58,119 nucleotides of DNA from Acidobacteriota bacterium (GTDB taxonomy: Bacteria > Actinomycetota > Acidimicrobiia > Acidimicrobiales > Ilumatobacteraceae), in NCBI GenBank assembly GCA_018969685.1, contig JAGWXX010000004.1:1-58119 (forward strand), given 5' to 3'. The notes below the pieces were generated by a model. It saw nothing but the letters and a program-made list of their open reading frames with translations. It was not told the DNA's origin and ran no database searches. Within the stretch, counting starts at the first letter, position 1; every line of letters begins with the position of its first letter. The position numbers and the translations under genes were made by a program. This document shows positions 47,586 to 55,800 of this stretch, one piece after another.

Positions 47586-48296
47586 TCAGGGAACGAGTCG
47601 GTAGCCCACTCCGCGCACGGCGCAGAGGTGCCGCGGATTGTCGTGGCTGTCCCCGATCTTGCGCCGCAGGCGTCGGACGTGCTCGGTGACGGTGGCCTCG
47701 GTGCGGGACTTCTCCGCATTCCGCCAGACGTTCTTGAGGAGCTGCGCCCGGGTGAAGGCGATCCGCTGGTTGCGGGCGAGGAAGACGAGCAGGTCGAATT
47801 CGCGCGCGGTCAGCGAGAGCGGCTTGCCGGCCTTGGTGACCTCGTGGGCGTCGACGTCGATGGTGACCTCCCCGAAGCTCAGCACGTTCAAGCCGGCGGC
47901 GGTCACCGACCCGACGCGTCGCAGGACGGAGCGGACCCGCAGGGCGAGCTCGCGGGGGCTGAAGGGCTTGGTGACGTAGTCGTCGGCACCGACGTCGAGC
48001 CCGCCCACGCGGTCGAGTTCACTGTCACGACCGGAGCAGACCACGATGGGGATGTCGTCGTTCCGCCGCAGTTCGGAGAGCAGTTCGAGACCGTCGCTGT
48101 CGGGCAGCCCGAGGTCGAGGACGACGAGGTCGGGTCGGTGGTTCGCGATGATGTGCCGTGCCCGGGCGGCGTCGGCCGCTTCGGTGCAGAGGAACCCGGC
48201 CCAGCGCAGTGCGGCGACGATCGCTTCCCGGGTGTTGGGGTCGTCCTCGACCACGAGAACCTTCTGCTTGTCGGTGTCGGCTACGGCGTTCCCCAC
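47586..48296 (-). CDS. OmpR/PhoB-type response regulator
   Basis: Receiver (VLVVEDDPNTRE, LVVLDLGLPDSDG, GADDYVTKPFSPREL) plus winged helix (LTAREFDLLVFLARN...VTEHVRRLRRKIG...VRGVGYRLV). Confidence 0.92.
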   Translation of the reverse strand: MGNAVADTDKQKVLVVEDDPNTREAIVAALRWAGFLCTEAADAARARHIIANHRPDLVVLDLGLPDSDGLELLSELRRNDDIPIVVCSGRDSELDRVGGLDVGADDYVTKPFSPRELALRVRSVLRRVGSVTAAGLNVLSFGEVTIDVDAHEVTKAGKPLSLTAREFDLLVFLARNQRIAFTRAQLLKNVWRNAEKSRTEATVTEHVRRLRRKIGDSHDNPRHLCAVRGVGYRLVP

Positions 48297-48447
48297 GTCT
48301 CCGACAGTCCGGTGTGCGTGCCGTGCGTCAAGAACCGTTCGTCGTTCAGGGCCTCGCCCCAATGCCGTTCTCCGGGGTCCGCGCACGGTCGAGATGCCCG
48401 TCGCCGCACCGTTACGCGCGTCCGGCGTCGAATCCGAGGAGGAGCAA

Positions 48448-48771
48448 GTGTCCACGATCCAACGAACGTCAGTGCCCCGGGCGTCAACGGCGACGCAGGA
48501 GCTGCGCCTCGAGGAGCTTCTCGGTGCGGCGTTCGACGACCTCTGGGCGGTCGTCGTCGTCAACGACGACGTCACCACGTTCGCAACGGTCATCACCGCC
48601 CTCGTTGAGATCTTCCACCACACGCCGCAGGCCGCCGAGGCGTTGGCGTGGACGGTGCATCGGAGCGGGCGCGCGCAGGTCGCCGTCGGCGACCGAGCGT
48701 TCGCCACCGACGGGACGACCCGCCTGCACCAGCGCGGGATCCAAGCGGTGGCCGAACCTCTCGGAGGCTGA
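48448..48771 (+). CDS. clpS: ClpS-family adaptor
   Basis: WAVVVVNDDVTTFATVITALVEIFHHTPQAAEALAWTVHRSGRAQVAVGDR; SD gaggagg. Confidence 0.85.
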   Translation: MSTIQRTSVPRASTATQELRLEELLGAAFDDLWAVVVVNDDVTTFATVITALVEIFHHTPQAAEALAWTVHRSGRAQVAVGDRAFATDGTTRLHQRGIQAVAEPLGG

Positions 48772-48829
48772 TCCGGCAGGACGCCTGCGGAACCGTGCGG
48801 TCGCCGGTCCGGAGAACACAGTCCTGGCG

Positions 48830-49909
48830 GTGGAACCTTCCAGCGATCGTCGCGGCCCGCGCCGGGTCGTCCTGCTCGCCGGCGTCCTGCTGCTCGCCGT
48901 CGCGATCCCGGTTCTCGCCGTGCGGTTCGCCGGCTCACCGCCGCCCATGAGGACGATCGTGGAGCTGCGTTCGGCGCTCGTCGCATGCTCGGACGGCGAC
49001 ATGACCGAGGGCCGGCTCATCGAGCCCGACGTGCAGGACTGCTACTACCGGGTGATGTCGTCGGCGGTGCGCGCCGGGCAGATGATGGACGTCCAGGCCG
49101 CCCTCGCCGAGCAGATCGAGGACACGCCCGGCATCTACTCGGCGTGCCACAGCGTCGGTCACCGCGTCGGCAAAGAGGCGTTCGCGAAGTACAAGGACAT
49201 CGCCGAGCTCATCCGCACCAACGATACGACGACCTGTCAGTACGCGTTCGGCCACGGGATACTCGACGGTTTCGCGTTCTCCGACCCCTCCGACGAGGAG
49301 TTCCGCGCCGCGGCGTCGGCCTGCGTCGCCATGCGGCTGCTGGGCCCGGAGGGCAACAAGGTCTACAAACTCTGCTCGGACGGCCTCGGCCACGCGGCCT
49401 GGACCTCCACCGAGGACGTCTGGGACGCCGTCGCGCGCTGCCGCATGCTCGACGACCCGCTGGCGCGTGCGACCTGCGGGGAGGGGATCATGATGCAGAT
49501 CTACGAACCGGCCGGCTCCGAACCCTCCCGCGACATCGCCCGCGCCCCGCTCGAGGTGCCACAGCTCTGCGTGTCCTGGCCGGACCTCGGTGAGACCCGC
49601 GAGGGGTGCTACTCGGGTTCTGGCTACGTCTACACCCGTGCCGCGTGGGTCCTGCACTATCAGCGCAACTCGAGCCCCGGAGGCGTGCTCAGCGCCGAGC
49701 AGCGTGCGCGCATGCAGACCCTGATGCTGGGCGCGGCCGCGCTCTGCGGCAAGCACCCGGATCCCAAGGGTGTCTCGGTGTGCCTGCGCTCGGTCGCCCA
49801 GCAGGTGCCCCCGAGCGTCTACGAGGACGAATCGCTCACCGACGCCGTCTGCGGGTCGCTGGGTGAGTTCGAGTCGTGGTGCCGCGAGTTCCGTTTCGAG
49901 GTTTCCTGA
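48830..49909 (+). CDS. TM-anchored stand-alone Cys/His-rich domain protein
   Basis: TM then ACHSVGHRVGKEA...CQYAFGHGILDG...CSDGLGHAAW; shares the domain with the 14115 and 55801 genes. CACAGT-N7-GTG. Confidence 0.75.
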   Translation: MEPSSDRRGPRRVVLLAGVLLLAVAIPVLAVRFAGSPPPMRTIVELRSALVACSDGDMTEGRLIEPDVQDCYYRVMSSAVRAGQMMDVQAALAEQIEDTPGIYSACHSVGHRVGKEAFAKYKDIAELIRTNDTTTCQYAFGHGILDGFAFSDPSDEEFRAAASACVAMRLLGPEGNKVYKLCSDGLGHAAWTSTEDVWDAVARCRMLDDPLARATCGEGIMMQIYEPAGSEPSRDIARAPLEVPQLCVSWPDLGETREGCYSGSGYVYTRAAWVLHYQRNSSPGGVLSAEQRARMQTLMLGAAALCGKHPDPKGVSVCLRSVAQQVPPSVYEDESLTDAVCGSLGEFESWCREFRFEVS

Positions 49910-49984
49910 CCCACGGACCTGGGGTACCTGTCCGGCGGCGCCGCGTCGCGCGGATCTCCTAGCCGCGGCTCGGTTCGCCGCCGC

Positions 49985-50782
49985 TCAACGAGAGAGTCGT
50001 CCGGCGAAGATCCAGCCCACGCACTTGCGGTTCTCGGGTCGCTTCTCGGTTGCCAGATGGAGGCGTACGGCGGCCTTCTGGGAGGTCATCGTCCGGTCGA
50101 CGACGACGTACGGCGCGGCGTCGTCGTTGCGTCCTATCCACGGGCGGATGGAGAGACGCATGGTCCCGTTCCCGGCCTTGGCCATGGCGATCGCGGCCTT
50201 GCGCGCGAGACTGCTGGTCGGGTGCGTCTCGAGGACGCGCTCGCCGTCGAAGATCGCGTACCCCGCTTTCCGGGGACCTTTCACACCGGTGGCCTTCACC
50301 TTGTAGCGGCGTCTCGGTTCACCGAGGAGCTCGACGCCGACCAGGCGGGGACGGTCATCCGCGGGCAGTCCCGTGAGGAGGGTCTCCCGCAGCGTGTCGC
50401 CGAGTGGAAGCAGGAGACCCGGCACGTCGGGCAGGGCGTGTTCGATCCCCTCGATCCGGACACGTCGACGTTCGTGTTTCCAGGCGCTCATGGGGGTGAC
50501 GGCGATCGCGAGGAGCGTGCCTCGCTCGCTCGACGGGAGCGCGCGCATCGCCCGGTCGAGTCCGAGGTACGGGTGCGCCGGCTCGGCGATGACGCTGCGC
50601 GGTGCGGCCGGGTCGAGATCGGCGAGCGACGCGACCACGCCGCTGGTCCCGAGCTCGAAGCGCTCGACGGTGACGGCGGCGTCGAGCGCCCGGTCGATGT
50701 CGGCGCCGGGCCCGAACGCGATGAACGCCCCGGACAGGTGGCCGACCATGCTGCGTTCTACGGTGAATCCTGGCTTGCTCAT
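49985..50782 (-). CDS. Hypothetical protein
   Basis: MSKPGFTVERSMVGHLSGAFIAFG...; SD cgaggagc. Confidence 0.65.
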   Translation of the reverse strand: MSKPGFTVERSMVGHLSGAFIAFGPGADIDRALDAAVTVERFELGTSGVVASLADLDPAAPRSVIAEPAHPYLGLDRAMRALPSSERGTLLAIAVTPMSAWKHERRRVRIEGIEHALPDVPGLLLPLGDTLRETLLTGLPADDRPRLVGVELLGEPRRRYKVKATGVKGPRKAGYAIFDGERVLETHPTSSLARKAAIAMAKAGNGTMRLSIRPWIGRNDDAAPYVVVDRTMTSQKAAVRLHLATEKRPENRKCVGWIFAGRLSR

Positions 50783-50914
50783 GGGGTGCTCCTCGTCGTT
50801 GTCGGGTTTCCGCGACGCGGTGTCCGTCCCGGGGCCGCGACTGTCCTGCCATCGTCCTGCTCGGCAGGGTGTTCATCCGTGCCCGCCTCGCCGGTTCGCG
50901 GGACGGTCGGCGGC

Positions 50915-51724
50915 GTGTACCGCCGTCTTCTGGTCCTGCTCTGCTTCGCCGGTCTGGCGCTCGGGGTCGCCTACGTGGGGACCGGGGTTCTCGAGGACGT
51001 GCTGCGATCGGCGCGTTCGGAGACCGCCCGCCGCGTCGAGTCGCTTCCGCCGCCCTCGGCCGACGTTTCCACGCAGTCGACGCCGCCTGCGTCCGTGTCC
51101 GCCCCGGACCAGATCGTCACCGATCCCGGCGTCGTCGCATCGTCGCCTTCGACGTCGGGTGCCTCAGTGCAGGGGTTCGCTCCGGCCGTGGCCGCCGACG
51201 TGGTCGCGAGGTTGAACACCGAGCGTCTCGCCGCCGGCCTCTCCGCGCTGCGTGTCGACGAGACGCTCGCCGCCGAGGCTGCCGCGTGGGCCGAGCAGAT
51301 GACCAGGAACGGTTACGTCCACAGCACCCACGACCGCCTGGTGATGCTCAGCAACGAGTTCGGCGGCGGCGGGATGGCGGAGAACCTGCACGCCCCTGAG
51401 GTCCAGTGCGCCGCCGCGCTGAGCTGCGATCTCGACGACGCCCGTCCGACGTCCGGCGTGCTCCACGTGGACTGGATGCGTTCGTCGTCGCATCGTTCCA
51501 CGATGCTCGATCCCGCCTGGGACCGTGTCGGTGTCGGTGTCTACTGCGACGCCGCCGGCCGCATGTGGGCGACGGCGCTCTTCGTCGCGCCCGCCGGGGT
51601 GGCCGTGTCCGGCGACGACGTGGTGCCGTACCGCGAGCCTTCGGTTTCCGGTAACGACGGGGTGACCTGTACCGGGAGCACGCGCGCCCACAATCCGCGC
51701 TGGCAGCACACGCCGGTCTCCTGA
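50915..51724 (+). CDS. CAP/SCP (PR-1-like) domain protein
   Basis: VVARLNTERLAAGLSALRVDETLAAEAAAWAEQM...ENLHA...VDWMRSSSHRSTMLDPAWDRVGVGVYCD; GACGGT-N7-GTG. Confidence 0.85.
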   Translation: MYRRLLVLLCFAGLALGVAYVGTGVLEDVLRSARSETARRVESLPPPSADVSTQSTPPASVSAPDQIVTDPGVVASSPSTSGASVQGFAPAVAADVVARLNTERLAAGLSALRVDETLAAEAAAWAEQMTRNGYVHSTHDRLVMLSNEFGGGGMAENLHAPEVQCAAALSCDLDDARPTSGVLHVDWMRSSSHRSTMLDPAWDRVGVGVYCDAAGRMWATALFVAPAGVAVSGDDVVPYREPSVSGNDGVTCTGSTRAHNPRWQHTPVS

Positions 51725-51737
51725 GCCGCAGACGCCG

Positions 51738-51770
51738 AAAGGGCGACCCGCGTGTCGCGGATCGCCCTTT
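51738..51770 (+). terminator. Intrinsic terminator, convergent region
   Basis: AAAGGGCGACCCGCG-TGT-CGCGGATCGCCCTTTC. Confidence 0.85.
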
Positions 51771-51793
51771 CTTGGTCCGGTTTCCCGGTGTGT

Positions 51794-53059
51794 TCAGGAC
51801 GCAGTGACCTGCGCCGAGGTTTCGATGCCCTCCATGTTGGCGGCGCTGTCGACGAGGTCGAAGATCGTCGCCTCCCATTCCTCGGAGAGTGCCATCAGGT
51901 ACTCCCATGCGAGATCGTTCGACGCGAGCGCCGTGTCGATCGTCGCGAAGAGGTCGGTGATCGAGACGATGTCGAGTTTCACGACGCCGACCCGACGGAA
52001 GCCGAGGAGGAGTTCTCCGCCCCAGGCGACCCGTTCGAGGACTTTCTCGGCCTCTGCCTTTTCGAGCGCCTGGGCGATCTCGAGCCGGCGTTGCGGTGTG
52101 GCCTTCAGGAGAAGGTCACGCACCGCCCCGTCGCGGGGTCGTCGTGGCGTGCCGCCGATGAGGTGGTTCACCACGAGCTGCACGGGTGACTCCTGCATGA
52201 TCCGCTCGTGGAGCTCGTCGCTCACCTCGGAGTTCGAGGAGAAGTACATCGCGGCGATCTCGGCGGTCTCGAGGATGAGTGCCATGTCGTCGAGTGCGGT
52301 GTACTTCACCGGTGCTGCCGGCGTCGTCGTCGCGCTCAGGTGACCTGCGGTCACCAGGACGTGCTGCGCTCCGGGGGTGAGCCGTCGGCGCAACTGGTTC
52401 TTCGACGTCAAGGCGTTCGCCAGGGCGGTGTCGCCGGCCGGGTTCCCGCTGCACGCCCATCGGGCGACTGCGGTGCTGACCGGCACGGACGGTTCGTCGA
52501 GGACGGCGGACGCGACGCGGTCGCGCAGGTCGTCGTCGATGTTGCCGAGCCGTCCGAGGAGGACGGCCGTGTCGACGCCTTGGCAGCCGATCGCGACGAG
52601 TCGCGGATCGGCGTCGAGGACGCGTTCGATGGGTTCACGCAGCGTCTCGGTCAGGATGGTGACGAGCGCCTGCGTGTCCGCACCGATCGCCTTCGCGACG
52701 AGATCGTCGCGTCGGAGGAGTTCGGCGGCGGCCGCGTCGGCGACCGTCTTGTCGGCGTCGCCGCTCAGGAGCGTGAGCTCCTGCGAGGTCGTCTCGCGGT
52801 TGGCCACCGCACCGAGTCGGACGTTGGCCGACGGGTGCGTGACGAGACGGGCTACGTTCGCCCGTCCGGGTACGAGCCGTCCGAGGGTCGTTCCGGCGTC
52901 GCCGCCGGACTTGAAGGTGAGGAGCTCGTCGAGGAGAGCGCCGGTCGGGATGACGCCGACGTACTCGAGTTGCTCGAGGTCGGCGTTCCGCCAGAGGACG
53001 TCCCCGGACGGGGATGCCTGCATGGGGGTTCCGATCAGGATGTTTGCGAGTGAGACCAT
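51794..53059 (-). CDS. LRV/HEAT-like alpha-helical repeat protein
   Basis: VTHPSANVRLGAVANRETTSQELTLLSGDADKTVADAAAAELLRR; SD aggaggc; TTGCCC-N16-GACGGT at 53103-53130 (minus). Confidence 0.65.
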   Translation of the reverse strand: MVSLANILIGTPMQASPSGDVLWRNADLEQLEYVGVIPTGALLDELLTFKSGGDAGTTLGRLVPGRANVARLVTHPSANVRLGAVANRETTSQELTLLSGDADKTVADAAAAELLRRDDLVAKAIGADTQALVTILTETLREPIERVLDADPRLVAIGCQGVDTAVLLGRLGNIDDDLRDRVASAVLDEPSVPVSTAVARWACSGNPAGDTALANALTSKNQLRRRLTPGAQHVLVTAGHLSATTTPAAPVKYTALDDMALILETAEIAAMYFSSNSEVSDELHERIMQESPVQLVVNHLIGGTPRRPRDGAVRDLLLKATPQRRLEIAQALEKAEAEKVLERVAWGGELLLGFRRVGVVKLDIVSITDLFATIDTALASNDLAWEYLMALSEEWEATIFDLVDSAANMEGIETSAQVTAS

Positions 53060-53182
53060 GATGCCTCCTGGTGCGGCGGGTGCCGCGTGTGTGGTTCCGG
53101 TCACCGTCGTGGCCCCGCCGGCTCGGGCAAAGACCGCGTCACCGGTCCGGTCTCCGCGGCGGTCGCCGGCCTTGCCGGTCGT

Positions 53183-53821
53183 TCAGCCGTCGTTGCCCGG
53201 GGCCGGTGGTTCGCCGACCTCGATGCCTTCCGGTCCGGTCGCGGTGGGTTTGGCCGTCGGCGGCCACGTGGGGTACCAGACCCGGCCGTTGTTCTCCGCG
53301 ACGGTCTCGTCCGGGCAGCCTCCCGCGGTCGAGCAGGGGAGGAGGGCATGGTCGGCGAGCTGGTCGGCGCTGCAGTTCGGTGCGAACACGTTTCCGTACA
53401 CGACCTGCGGGTCGGCGTACGCCCCGGAGATGCGGATGCCCCAGCAGGTGCCCGTGTCGCCGGCGGCGACGAAGATCACATGGTCTTCGCGCGAGAGCAT
53501 GGAGGTGGCCTCGGTCCCGTACCCGAAGTTCAAAGTGGCGCGCTCGCTGCCGATGAAGACGATGTCGCTGATCTCCGGGTTCAAGGTGTCGGTGTCGAGG
53601 TTCCCCCAGCCGTCGTTCGTCCGGGCGAGCGGCGCGACCTCGCCGACGAGCCGTCCCAGCCGTTCCTGCAGGGATGCGTCGTCGTACTTCGCGACGTAGA
53701 GCTCGGTCCCTTCGAGGTTGACGAGCGGGCGTACCGCTTCCTGCTCCGGCGAGGCGCAGGAGGCCAGGAGGGCGGGCAGGATGAGGGCGAAGAGGCCGGT
53801 GAAGAGACGTGCGCGGTTCAC
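53183..53821 (-). CDS. Putative lipoprotein
   Basis: GTG start overlaps the CopC-CopD gene stop by 4 bp; lipobox LPALLASCAS. Confidence 0.7.
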   Translation of the reverse strand: MNRARLFTGLFALILPALLASCASPEQEAVRPLVNLEGTELYVAKYDDASLQERLGRLVGEVAPLARTNDGWGNLDTDTLNPEISDIVFIGSERATLNFGYGTEATSMLSREDHVIFVAAGDTGTCWGIRISGAYADPQVVYGNVFAPNCSADQLADHALLPCSTAGGCPDETVAENNGRVWYPTWPPTAKPTATGPEGIEVGEPPAPGNDG

Positions 53822-55695
53822 GGGACGCTCCGGACGGCGGGTTCGATGATCGCGTCGAGCGTCACCGCGTCGACGCTGCCGTCGTCGAAGGTCACGAGGA
53901 GATCGAGCTTCCAGGTACCCTCGACGCCGAGGTCCCGGGTGCTCAGGAGCCACGAGCCGTCGGGCTGCGGGGAGAACTCCCGCTGGAGCGGCCCGATCTC
54001 GATGCGGGCCAGAGAGAACGCTCCCGTGACGGCGCTCAGCCGGCGGCTCTCCCCGTTCGCGTCGAACGCCGTGAAGAGGAAGCGGTTCTCCGCCCCGGCG
54101 CGTGCGGGCAGGATCTCGAGGACGGCCTCGCCCGGCCCGAAGGGCGCCCGCACCACCGTCGGTTCGAAGTCGTCGAGCGCGAGGCTCAGGCCGAGATCGC
54201 CTTCGCCGCCTCCGAGGTGGCTGTGCCCGCCGCCTGCGAAGTGGTTGCCGCCGGCCGCCGGCGCGGCGCCCGAGGTGAGCGCCGCGGTGGCGACGATGAT
54301 CGCCGCGAGCATGCCGGTCTCGGCGAGGAGGCTCCGTTTCAGGTGGGTCCTGACCGTACCGGTATCGACGGGTCCGACGGGTCCGTCCGGCGTATCGGCA
54401 GCACCTGCCGTCGTCTCCGACGTGCCGGTCGCGTCGCTACCGCCCGCTCGCACCGAACGCCTCAGGGCCGGGACGAGCGCGAAGTGGTTGTACGCGCCGA
54501 TGCCGCCGACGATGGCGACGAGGAGGAACTTCGCCAGGAGCGTGAGCCCGTAGCGATCGGTGAAGAGTTCGGTGGGGGAGGTGAACATGGCGCTCGCGAG
54601 GATGCTGCCACCCACGAAGACGGAGACGACGCTCACGGTCGCGAGCTTGGAGAACCGTTCGACGATCTCGGCGATCACGTCGTCGGCGAGACGGGAGCGT
54701 CGCAGGACGACCCACGCGACCCCCGGGATGCCTCCGAGCCAGACGCTCGCCGCGAGCAGGTGGAGGATTTCGCCGATGCTCCCGGCGATCTTCCACGGCA
54801 CCACGGCGACGTGACCACCCATGGCGAAGGAGAAGGCGACGCCGGCGGCGGCGATCGCCCCGATGAGCGCCCCGACGACACGGGTGCCCTTCTCGGCGAG
54901 CAGGAGCACCGCGGTGCAGAGACCGAAGAGCGCGCTCATGCGCACCAGGAGCGCCGCGCCGGAGGACGACTGCAGCACGATCTGCACGATGATGCCGATC
55001 GAGTCCCACGACCCGCCGTTGAGCAAGAGCGCGTTGTTGAGCAGCGTCAGCGGGGTCAGCACGAGTCCGAGGATGGCGAACACGGTGCTCCCGCGCCGGA
55101 GCAGCGCGCCCAGTTGCGGGTCGGCCCCGACGGCGAGCGGGCCGCTGAGCGCCCAGAGCGCGGCGAGGAGTCCGACGGCGAGCAACACCGAGAGGTAGGT
55201 GCCACCACGCAGCAGGTGGGAGAGCGTGATGAACTTCGCGGTGGGGTCGTCGACCTTCTCGGCGCGTACGGCGCCGCCGGCGTCGGCCGGGTCACCGTAG
55301 AAGAACGTGAAGCTGCCGTTGATACCGTGTCCGTCCTCGGACACCGCCCGCCACGAGACCGCGTACCATCCGGTACCGGTGCGTTCCGGGAGGTCCCAGC
55401 GGACTCGCAGGCCGCCACCTGCGGGTTCGTTCGAGCGTTCCGCCAGTTCGGTGACGGCGCCGCCCGCGTCGATGAGCCGGGTGGAACCTTCGGCGACGGT
55501 GACCTTTTCGTTGAAGACGATCTCGATGAACTCGGGAAGTTCCTGCAGGACGCTCCCGTCGGCCGGGTTCGTCGAGGAGACCGACGCGTGCGCGGACACC
55601 GGAGCGACCGGCGAGAAGAACGTCCCGAGGAGGGCGAGCAGGAGGAGGAGACCTCCGCGGTGCATGGCGCGGGTGCGTTTCAGGTGACGTCTCAC
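53818..55695 (-). CDS. CopC-CopD fusion (YcnJ-like) copper-related membrane protein
   Basis: SAHASVSSTNPADGSVLQELPEFIEIVFNEKV, WRAVSEDGHGINGSFTFF, CopD-like multi-TM region (LHLLAASVWLGGI). AACAGT-N7-GTG. Confidence 0.85.
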   Translation of the reverse strand: MRRHLKRTRAMHRGGLLLLLALLGTFFSPVAPVSAHASVSSTNPADGSVLQELPEFIEIVFNEKVTVAEGSTRLIDAGGAVTELAERSNEPAGGGLRVRWDLPERTGTGWYAVSWRAVSEDGHGINGSFTFFYGDPADAGGAVRAEKVDDPTAKFITLSHLLRGGTYLSVLLAVGLLAALWALSGPLAVGADPQLGALLRRGSTVFAILGLVLTPLTLLNNALLLNGGSWDSIGIIVQIVLQSSSGAALLVRMSALFGLCTAVLLLAEKGTRVVGALIGAIAAAGVAFSFAMGGHVAVVPWKIAGSIGEILHLLAASVWLGGIPGVAWVVLRRSRLADDVIAEIVERFSKLATVSVVSVFVGGSILASAMFTSPTELFTDRYGLTLLAKFLLVAIVGGIGAYNHFALVPALRRSVRAGGSDATGTSETTAGAADTPDGPVGPVDTGTVRTHLKRSLLAETGMLAAIIVATAALTSGAAPAAGGNHFAGGGHSHLGGGEGDLGLSLALDDFEPTVVRAPFGPGEAVLEILPARAGAENRFLFTAFDANGESRRLSAVTGAFSLARIEIGPLQREFSPQPDGSWLLSTRDLGVEGTWKLDLLVTFDDGSVDAVTLDAIIEPAVRSVP

Positions 55696-55800
55696 CGGGA
55701 GCACTGTTGGCTTCGGGGCGAAATCAGCACGGGACAGGCGTATCGTGCCGCTCGTCGGCCGAGGGGATGCAGGGGATGTCGACGAGGCGGGGTCCATGGT

